This document shows, piece after piece, positions 55,738 to 64,000 of a DNA stretch of 64,000 nucleotides (position 1 is the stretch's first letter; every line of letters begins with the position of its first letter). The DNA is from Cyprinodon diabolis (taxonomy: Eukaryota > Chordata > Actinopteri > Cyprinodontiformes > Cyprinodontidae), in NCBI GenBank assembly GCA_030533445.1, contig CM060081.1:23172611-23236610 (forward strand), read 5' to 3'. The translations under genes were made by a program, and so were the position numbers. The notes under the pieces were generated by a model. The model saw only the letters and a list, made by a program, of their open reading frames with translations, searched no databases and was not told the origin of the DNA.

Positions 55738-57764
55738 GTAAGTGTCATGATGCGATGGTTTTACTAGCCCAAATGCAGACTCACAGACACAGAGGGAGGA
55801 TAAAAAGTCCAGAATTTATTGGAACCGGTTGACAGACTTGCAGGATGCAGGTTCAGACAGGCATGGTGGCACAGGTAAGACAACGATCCAGCACAGAGGG
55901 AAGTTCAGACTCAGCTTATATAGGGAGCTTCCTTAATCAGCAGATAGAAAACAGCTGATCCATGCTGAGCCCAAACTCCCCAGGCATGGATCCACGGCGC
56001 CCTCTGGTGGGCAAAGCCCCGGATCCTGACAGTACCACCCCTTCAAGGGCGGATTCCAGACGCCCCAAAGAAAGAAAAAAAAACTCGCCCATGGAGGGCG
56101 AAGGGCGAACCAGGGATGCCAGGAAGAGTCTCAGGTGGCCGGCCATGAAACCGGCAGCAGAGCAGAGTCTCAGAAGCTGCAGGGGCCTTGGAGGAGGGCG
56201 TCACCTCCGCTTCAGCAGGAAGCACCGGGAGAAACACTGTCTCCGCTTCAGCAAGAAGCCCCGAGAAGGACACCGTCTCCGCTCCCGCTGCTCAGCAACA
56301 GGTCCGCCCACTACGGCTCCACATCCAGAGCAGAGGAAGCCACCGACTGTGGCTCCACCTCAGGAACAGAGGGAACCACCGATTATGGCTCCACCTCAGG
56401 AACAGAGGGAACCACCGATTGTGGCTCCACATCCGGAGTCTCTGGAAGGCGCAGAGCAGGCTCAGGGGTCTCCAGACGGCACAGGGCGGGCTCAGGGGTC
56501 TCCAGACGGCACAGAGCGGGCTCAGGGGTCTCCAGACGGCACAGAGCGGGCTCTCCAGGAGCGCGTAGGAGGAGTCTGCTGGTCTAGTCTGTTGGCTGGA
56601 TCGTTCTGTCATGATCCGATGGTTTTACTAGCCCAAATGCAGACTCACAGACACAGAGGGAGGATAAAAAGTCCAGAATTTATTGGAACCGGTTGACAGA
56701 CTTGCAGGATGCAGGTTCAGACAGGCATGGTGGCACAGGTAAGACAACGATCCAGCACAGAGGGAAGTTCAGACTCAGCTTATATAGGGAGCTTCCTTAA
56801 TCAGCAGATAGAAAACAGCTGATCCATGCTGAGCCCAAACTCCCCAGGCATGGATCCACGGCGCCCTCTGGTGGGCAAAGCCCCGGATCCTGACAGTACC
56901 ACCCCTTCAAGGGCGGATTCCAGACGCCCCAAAGAAAGAAAAAAAAACTCGCCCATGGAGGGCGAAGGGCGAACCAGGGATGCCAGGAAGAGTCTCAGGT
57001 GGCCGGCCATGAAACCGGCAGCAGAGCAGAGTCTCAGAAGCTGCAGGGGCCTTGGAGGAGGGCGTCACCTCCGCTTCAGCAGGAAGCACCGGGAGAAACA
57101 CTGTCTCCGCTTCAGCAAGAAGCCCCGAGAAGGACACCGTCTCCGCTCCCGCTGCTCAGCAACAGGTCCGCCCACTACGGCTCCACATCCAGAGCAGAGG
57201 AAGCCACCGACTGTGGCTCCACCTCAGGAACAGAGGGAACCACCGATTATGGCTCCACCTCAGGAACAGAGGGAACCACCGATTGTGGCTCCACATCCGG
57301 AGTCTCTGGAAGGCGCAGAGCAGGCTCAGGGGTCTCCAGACGGCACAGGGCGGGCTCAGGGGTCTCCAGACGGCACAGAGCGGGCTCAGGGGTCTCCAGA
57401 CGGCACAGAGCGGGCTCTCCAGGAGCGCGTAGGAGGAGTCTGCTGGTCTAGTCTGTTGGCTGGATCGTTCTGTCATGATCCGATGGTTTTACTAGCCCAA
57501 ATGCAGACTCACAGACACAGAGGGAGGATAAAAAGTCCAGAATTTATTGGAACCGGTTGACAGACTTGCAGGATGCAGGTTCAGACAGGCATGGTGGCAC
57601 AGGTAAGACAACGATCCAGCACAGAGGGAAGTTCAGACTCAGCTTATATAGGGAGCTTCCTTAATCAGCAGATAGAAAACAGCTGATCCAAGCTGAGCCC
57701 AAACTCCCAAGGCATGGATCCACGGCGCCCTCTGGTGGGCAAAGCCCCGGATCCTGACAGTAAG
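55738..57764 (-). mobile_element. Tandem LTR element: LTR-internal-LTR-internal-LTR
   Basis: One 5-bp target duplication GTAAG (55738-55742, 57760-57764) encloses three 289-bp LTRs (55743-56031, 56607-56895, 57471-57759) and two 575-bp internal segments. The repeat period is 864 bp. Each LTR runs TG...CA. On the minus strand it contains TATATAAG and then AATAAA in the right order, and the purine tract GAAGGGGTGG precedes the LTR, so transcription is minus. The internal part has no gag or pol, making it a small non-autonomous (TRIM-like) element. The LTRs differ at only three positions. Confidence 0.9.
56032..56606 (-). repeat. Internal segment 1 with minisatellite blocks
   Basis: It contains tandem units of about 39 bp (CTCCGCTTCAGCA... 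at 56206-56285), 36 bp (GGAACAGAGGGAACCACCGA, 56325-56440) and 30 bp (GGGGTCTCCAGACGGCACAG, 56455-56555). Unit lengths divisible by three keep several frames open, which explains the long shadow frames. The second segment, 56896-57470, looks identical. Confidence 0.8.
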
Positions 57765-58890
57765 CCCAGAGTTTGGTGCTGCCACTACCATGCTTCACCA
57801 TAGGTATGGTGTTGCATAAAAAAGATGAATAAAATAATACTATAACAATATTATATAAATACAAATTCCAGAAATATAAACATTTTATTACTCATACTAA
57901 AAACAATGCAAACAATAATGTGAAACATAAGTAAGATCAACATTTAATACAAACAAAAAGTATATTTTAATTAAATTTGTTGTTGCATAGTGTTTACGTG
58001 GGGAACCCACTTTTTAAAAAATATTGTCCAAAAAATTCTGTTTTGATATTAACAGAGCACATTAAAACCAATGAAGATGTGAGGACATTTGGGGATTAAA
58101 ATGGCAAAAATAAGTAGATAGAAAGACTCAGAATCTAAATTGAAATAAGGTTAAGCTGTCACTAACACAGCTCTGATAGAGGAAATATTTACAACCCTTC
58201 CTCATAGTTGAGACATTTGGAAACTAGTCTTATTAGAAGAATGGGAGTCCTTCACAGAGCATTCTGCTTCTCTAGTTTGCATTAACACCAACTATCTAGT
58301 GTTTTTAGATTAATGATCAACCAATTACCTGACGACTGCCATTGCTGTGCAAGAATAAATAATAATATAATGCTATGGACTCTTTTTTTCTCAGGCATCG
58401 ATGTATCTTCGTCCTGACTTGTTACTTTTTGTCTAGTGAGATTAATTGTTTTCTTTAAACCTCTTTTCAAACTCTGGTTTTAGCAATATGATCAGCAAGT
58501 CAGGAAATTCTTCTCAGACAGGGTGTGCACCCTTATGCAACCTGGTTATTGCTGCTTTTTATACCTTTCTTCAATATTTTGTGGGTGTGTAAACGTTTTT
58601 ATTTTTGTTTGTTTGTTTAAGAATGTAGGTATTATGAAGGTAGCCAAATTGGTGCTAACACTAAGCAACAGACACAGTTTATTTAGTTCTATTTGAATAA
58701 TTTCTTCTACTGCTCTCAGACTAATTAAAAAATAGGGGTAATCACACTTAATTTTAGAATTTAACAGGTAAACCAATAACATTTTCACATAACTGCAGTT
58801 TGGTTAAATACATTTTGTCGCTTCATAAATTAAAATCTCCTGTTAGGTGATAAAAAAAGAAATCTGTAAGGATGCAAAAACATTTTCACA
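57765..58890 (-). pseudogene. Decayed Tc1-type transposon split by the LTR array
   Basis: Immediately right of the LTR array, 57771-57825 reads on the minus strand as GTGAAGCATGGTAGTGGCAG, the mutated VKHGGG core of a Tc1 transposase. The right end at about 58860-58890 is Tc1-like (reverse complement TGCAGTGCTGTGAAAATG). No frame survives. Confidence 0.5.
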
Positions 58891-59089
58891 GCACTGCACT
58901 GTTTGTAGTCATGTGAAATGGAGATAAATAATAATAAAAAAAATCTAATTTCTTTACACCCTAAAAATCACAGGGATTTGTCAGCATTGGTTTAAAACAC
59001 TGCAGCTATATGTTAACATTTCTACTCATGTTTTTAATATTCTTTTTTATTTCTGCATTTTTTATTTCATTTTTTTCCTACTTGCTACT

Positions 59090-59195
59090 TGCTTTGATTC
59101 TGTTTTATTTTCCTACATTTTAATCATGTAAAGCAGTTTGCATTGTCTCTGTAATGAATTGTGCTATACAAATAAATTTGCCTTGCCTCATAGGC
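59090..59195 (+). repeat. LINE 3' terminus
   Basis: GTAAAGCAGTTTGCATTGTC, then TGTGCTATACAAATAAATTT and GCCTTGCC: the usual terminus of fish L2-type LINEs. No coding part. Confidence 0.45.
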
Positions 59196-59511
59196 TTTTT
59201 AATATAAACAAAAGTAGATCATGTGTTAAATCCAAATAAATTCTTATAAAACTTTAAAAAATTAAAGATGTCCCCTGAAGTTCTTTGTGTTAAGGAATCT
59301 AAATCATGTAACGGTGTCATTTAAATCTAAGGCACTGAGTAACATACAAAAGAAATCAAGGCTACTTAAAAAAAAAAAAAGGCGGGTATAGGTACTTTCA
59401 AAAATTGTATTTCTTTGTGTCAAAACACTTACAAAAGGCTGTTTTGTATTAAAGAGACAAAAACACAGTCTTTGAAAAAAGTTTATTTAAATTAAATGAT
59501 CTGCCTAGCCC

Positions 59512-62246
59512 TTATTTCTTCTTACTCTTCTTATCTTTGGACTTCTTTTTGCTGGGCTTCTCGGCTGTGGACTTTTTGTAAAGGTAAAGCCCCACCAGGC
59601 CGAGCAGAGTCGGCACCAGGGCCAAACACACCAAAGGGAACACGTCATTGATGATCTTCTGCCACTGCGTCTGTGGTGACAGAGAAATCACCTCCACCTC
59701 AAATTCAAGAACAGCATCACCTACAACAGATGGAAGAGTTTTAGAAGCTATTTCAATTTGAAGGTTTTCTTTGATCAAATGTAGTCTGAGTCCCTCAACT
59801 GTGTACCTGGAATCGTAGGAGGGTATCCTTTTTTTCCATAAGCAAGGTGAGGAGGAATGGTGGCTTTTATTTTTTGCCTAAAAACAAGAAAGCACATCTA
59901 CATCTATAAATTCATTCGTACAGTGTTATATCAGCTTTTGAAAAATACAGTACATCTTACCCTTCACAAACACCAATCAAGCTTTGCTCCAGACCTGTGA
60001 AGAATATTCCAAAACACTGATGATGAGAGAAAAAAAAAAGTTTTCAATTTTCTGCAAAAAAACTGTTGTATCAATATTTGAAAAGTTACCAGGAATAACC
60101 GTCCTCTTCCCCAGCTCCACAACAAGAGGGTCCCGGGACAGCGAGGAGTCGATCACCTTCCCATCCATCAGTTTACCCTGGGTAATAAAAGATTCAGCAA
60201 GCAGAGTATGAGAGTCAATCTAAAATCAAAACTTTCTGTACTGTTTTTAACATTACATATGAAAATAACCGTACATTTCAAACTAGTAAGTTGTATCGTG
60301 GAAAAAATCGTAGTCCGATTACCGTATTGGCCCGAATATAAGACTTTTTTTTTTTTTTCATTAAAACGATGTGAAAATGTGGGGTTGTCTTATAATCGGG
60401 GTATAACCAATTATACTGGTTGACAGTTGTCTGGGTTTCGCTACACGAAATCAACAGCAGAGGGTGTCAGTTATTAGTAAAGCCAGTGAACTCACCGTGC
60501 CTGGGGTCAACTTTCTATCACAACAGAGAAGAAGTGGAGAGTTGCTGCCCAGAACAGAGTGGATCAAAAGTTTGCAGACATTTGAGGCGGAGTTATGATG
60601 CTAATTTTAAAATAATGGTGGTCAACGCAGCGGAGCCATAAAACAACTGTCAGGCAGCAAATAAGTACGGAGTTACAGAGTGCAATGTCAGAAGAAAAGA
60701 CCAGAAAAATGCAAACAGCAAAAGAAAAGCTTATCAAAAAATTGCAGAGCAGCAGGGTGAGAGTAGGAGTGACAGCGAGCGCAGCGAGGAGTAAAAGCCT
60801 CATAAAGGTTTTTGAGACGTTTGGTGGGCAAAGTTCAGATTGCATTCCAGTTGGTGTGTTGCAAGATATCCATTAAACCTGTCAAAACTTTTATTTTTTT
60901 TTACCTCTTATGATTTAATTGCAAACTTCTTCATTTAAATATTAATATGAATGGCATTGTTAGCACTTTAATATAAGAATATATATATATATTTTTTCTT
61001 TTTTGTTTTGTTCCTAAAAACCGGTCCTGGCAAAACTGAAAATCAGGGTTGTCCTATGTTTGGGTTAGTACGGCAATTAACAAAACAATAATAACAATAA
61101 AAAAGATGACTTAATAGACTGTCCATCCGGTTCTACAGGCTATTTGTTTTTAAGTTATTAAAAATAAATCTTGCATTCCAGCTTAAGGTTTTATGAGAAG
61201 TCAATTTTCTTGACACTCATGTTTTTAAGTAATCTAATTACTTAGAATCATGCAAAAGAAAATCACGGCCAGAGAAAATCGTTTAGTATTATAAGAGAAC
61301 CACAAAGGCAATGATCTGCCAAAATGAATTAGTATTTTTGCTCTTAAAATAAAATAAGATATTTTTATTTTAAACCTAAATCATCTTATTCATCTGTACA
61401 CTGTCTTACCTCTTTAAATCAAGGCATAATACACTTAAAGAAAAATGTACTTTTATTTAAATATTTGCAGTACAGGGGCCATAACAGAAGCAGTTTTTCA
61501 GGGGCACTGGCCCCTGTCTAGTATGATTCTAAAACTTTTAATAGTATTTTATGCAATTTTAAACAATAAGAGCAATTTATATCACAATTCATTACAAATA
61601 TTATTATTATGTGTTCTTTAGAATAATGAGATGAAAGTGCAGCCTCATTGAACTGTTATTGCTGACGTGTTGCACCGCCCATACATCTCAATAGTAAAAC
61701 TCTAGTCGAATCAGATGCTATAAAATCACATGAAAGAAGGATACGCGTAAAACCCACGCTCTGTCACGACTGTGTAACAGTAAATCCCGACTCTGAGGTT
61801 TTGCATGGTTCAATCTGAGCCGCTGTATGGAAATAAATCCACATGGTTGATGCGGACGGTGCCACATAGACAACATCTGGCTCCGTCACCAGCTGGGAGC
61901 GTCTCTCAGCTTTATTTTTTATATATATATATAATACCTACCATCAAAAGACACAGACACTCCACTGTTTTATACAAATAAAGTAGATCAGCGTGTCTCG
62001 TTGACTTACAGTGTAGTGGATTTGCAGCGTGTCTCCCATTGTTGAGAGAACGGAGCAAGTTTCTGGCTTCACCTACGGTAAGAAGAAGCGCTTTGGTTAA
62101 ATGTTGAATTTAGCGTTATTACAAGGTTATACTCTTATCCTACTCACCAATGTCTCGACCTGCAGCTCGTCTGCTTCGTTTTCCTCAACCTGTGCGAGTC
62201 CTTGGGAGAAAACCGCAAGCATTACGAGAAAAACGCGAGTCTTCAT
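59512..62246 (-). CDS. fkbp11: FK506-binding protein 11, ER prolyl isomerase
   Basis: Six coding exons, read from the right: 62148-62246, 62010-62072, 60090-60177, 59961-59994, 59807-59877, 59512-59720. They give 187 aa with consistent phases. It begins with a signal peptide ([18 protein letters not shown]). In-frame Met codons upstream (62273, 62321) would displace it, so the start at 62246 is preferred. The FKBP domain (about 45-135) includes [40 protein letters not shown] and [14 protein letters not shown] transmembrane helix (about 145-166) and a lysine-rich tail ending KSKKK follow. FKBP11 is an ER-resident peptidyl-prolyl isomerase of secretory cells. Human FKBP11 has 201 aa and the same plan. 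Confidence 0.95.
60319..61078 (+). pseudogene. pogo/Tigger-type DNA transposon relic
   Basis: The ends are inverted: left CCGTATTGGCCCGAATATAA, right (reverse complement) GCCGTACTAACCCAAACATA, with TA next to each. Inside, the frame [18 protein letters not shown], one stop, then [18 protein letters not shown] matches the N-terminal helix-turn-helix of pogo-like transposases. The catalytic domain is missing. It lies in fkbp11 intron 2. Confidence 0.6.
61305..61475. repeat. Fragment of the CACTG-ended MITE family
   Basis: GCCAAAATGAATTAGTATTT then TTGCTCTTAAAATAAAATAAGATAT parallels the interior of the copy at 34658-34930. Ends are eroded. Lies in fkbp11 intron 2. Confidence 0.4.
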
Positions 62247-62321
62247 TGTGAACTTGCGGAGAGCCGCTTCCATCCAACATAAAACTTCCGTCAGAGAAAG
62301 AAAGAGCCGATCGAGCTGCAC

Positions 62322-63044
62322 CGCCTGTCCAAAATGGCTCGGTAGTGCTGATGTGTTGTAATGCTGTGGTGATAAGAACTTAGCCGCCGTGGAAGCTGTC
62401 CTAACACCTGAGTTTTCACAAAGAGCCCGCCTTGAAAATCCCTCCAGCAGTATCCCATCGGTCTGCCGTGGGGGGGGCGCGGAAGGGTCGCTCCTCGTAG
62501 CCGCTAGGGGGCGGTGGCGTGCTGCTGGTTTGCAACCTCAGATGTGAATTCCAGATGTTTCCTGGGATCCGCAATATGTTGCTGAGCTCAGTGAAATGAC
62601 TCGGATCTCTCAAGTGCTTTCAATTTGGTTCGCTAGTCTGGATTCACTGTTTGCTTGTTTGACACACCTCATTTAACGAAATGAAGATGATGCACAGATG
62701 GATGAAAATTCTGTTCTTCTATTTTTTAACCAATTTTAGGAAATCTCTCTGATATACATGTTATTTTCAAATGTATATTATAATAGATTGCTGTTGAGTA
62801 AAACACTCAGAAGAGAATATAAATGATTTAGTTCCATTTCTAAAAGCAAACATAAATGACTAAGCTCAACACAAAGAACACCAAATTGTGGTGAACTTGA
62901 CTATTTTAGGGATGCTGTGTTTTAAGCCAATCCAACCCCTTAAAATAAAGTAAACCAACAGCTGATCCAAATATATAATTAATCCCAGAGTTTTATCAAA
63001 TAAGCCTGTTAGATTAAGGTTTCTATTTATTTTCATGCCATCTA
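62322..63044. other. fkbp11 upstream region and spacer
   Basis: The first 150 bases should contain the promoter; a YY1-like CAAAATGGC is at about 62330. The rest is non-coding with no recognised element. Confidence 0.4.
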
Positions 63045-63719
63045 CACTGAAAAATGTGGAGCAACCATTTGGCATTTACTTAATCATATTTAGTTTCTTT
63101 AAAGCTACAGTGTGTAATAATTACAGGGATATACAGTCAGAAATGTAATATATTATACATAACTATGTTATTTATCATCATCTACGAGCTCAGCCTCTTA
63201 ACCTTAATATTTGCGTTGCCTTAGAATTCGTTATTTATAATTACATAGGAGCGGGTCTCGCAGCCATGGAGGCAGACATCTTTGCGCTACGGCAGCGCAG
63301 AGCCAACAAACTAGCGATTGCGAGATCGCCCATTACGCTCGAAAGTAACTACGGCAAGTTGAGAGAGATGAACTGAGACGGTACTGAACAATATACCCTA
63401 CACAGACTAATGAAATACTATGTGTAAAATTATCTATGTACACAAACCTCATCACTTGAGAAGGTAGGTGATGCAGACGTCGTGGAAGACATTTTGTCCC
63501 GTAACGCTTGCCGTACTGTTGGGGGGGAGAAGCGGTGGGGGGGAGATGTTCATGTTGCTGCGGTCTGCAGTCTGGACGTTAGATGTCGCTGAAAATTACA
63601 CACTGTAGCTTTAACACAATTGTTTTATGTCCTACCCTGCTAACATATGAAACAATCATGTTAAAGTAACTAAATATGATTAAGTAAATCCCAAAAACGG
63701 CTGCATTATTTTTTCAGTG
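63045..63719. mobile_element. Outer MITE (TA-flanked, CACTGAAAAA ends), interrupted
   Basis: TA at 63043-63044 and 63720-63721. The inverted ends match over about 55 bp with mismatches; left CACTGAAAAATGTGGAGCAA, right inverted CACTGAAAAAATAATGCAGC, both reaching TTTACTTAATCATATTTAGT. Without the inner insertion it would be about 163 bp and nearly palindromic. Confidence 0.7.
63099..63614. mobile_element. Inner TTAA-flanked MITE, family 3
   Basis: TTAA at 63099-63102 and 63611-63614 encloses 508 bp. The ends are AGCTACAGTGTGTAAT and its inverted match ATTACACACTGTAGCT. The interior (63245-63400) is GC-richer, with no recognised protein. Inserted into the outer MITE. Confidence 0.8.
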
Positions 63720-64000
63720 TAGAAGTTTTTTTCTGAAATTCCAATAGGAAATGAGACAGACTGAGACTTTCAAATAATAAGTGGAGCATGTTTTATTTGG
63801 ATACTGCCATAAAGCCCTCCTATAATTGCTGGCCATCTGTCTGTATAGTTCTATTAATTTTAGGGTCAAACATGAGTTCCACATCTTTGAGATCTCCCTA
63901 ATCTTTGGCTTCCTAAAACAAGTTTAAGTTGGAACTCTGGCAAGGCTAGTACTAAATGTAAACAGTATTTAGAGTCAAAATAAACATCTTGATAACAGGA

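Noticed and set aside
55962..57560. Long open frames repeated at 864-bp spacing (up to 244 codons on the plus strand)
   Set aside because: They run across LTR and minisatellite sequence in several frames at once and lack any known domain. They are by-products of repeats with lengths divisible by three.
62247..62321. Upstream in-frame Met codons for fkbp11
   Set aside because: They would bury the signal peptide behind charged residues. The Met at 62246 gives a normal signal sequence.
62246..62420. ER-stress element upstream of fkbp11
   Set aside because: A CCACG is present on the minus strand, but no CCAAT at the required 9-base spacing and no UPRE were found.

Overview
This is teleost fish DNA. 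The genes are spliced with GT-AG introns, and the six host proteins I could assemble match vertebrate families closely. Introns and spacers are full of repeat types typical of fish: three kinds of long-ORF Tc1 transposon, MITEs bounded by TTAA, LINE 3' ends, tRNA-derived SINEs and a small LTR element. The species cannot be named from sequence alone.

Gene layout, left to right: the 3' exons of an ankrd33-type ankyrin gene (+, 114-4788); prkag1, the AMPK gamma-1 subunit (-, 12006-24659, 12 coding exons); a Rheb GTPase gene, probably rhebl1 (-, 28180-33787, 8 exons); ikzf4/Eos (+, 41757-48121, 7 coding exons); rps26 (-, 50771-52525, 4 exons); and fkbp11 (-, 59512-62246, 6 exons). As I recall the human map, all six have their closest relatives on 12q13, so this looks like one conserved block. 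prkag1 and the Rheb gene lie in tandem, which puts an energy-sensing AMPK subunit next to the activator of mTORC1. ikzf4 and rps26 converge tail to tail.

Mobile DNA. Tc1 copy A (991-2595, ankrd33 intron) keeps a full 340-aa frame, but its second catalytic Asp is Gly. Tc1 copy B (26383-27630, between the Rheb gene and prkag1) and copy C (35883-37494) have complete frames with the DD34E residues in place; copy C has perfect 202-bp terminal repeats. At least three further decayed Tc1 copies are recognisable. At 55738-57764 a small LTR element has the structure LTR-internal-LTR-internal-LTR inside one 5-bp target duplication. Its middle LTR is a chimera of the outer two, which records an unequal crossover. 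At 63 kb one MITE sits inside another, and a related uninterrupted copy lies at 3.5 kb.

Regulatory signals are few. The clearest is a perfect palindromic GTCACGTGAC (CLEAR/TFEB-type) site 119 bp upstream of the Rheb start codon. I found no new multi-gene system. The most informative observations are the recombinant LTR array, the contrast between dead and apparently intact Tc1 copies, and the CLEAR site on an mTORC1 activator.
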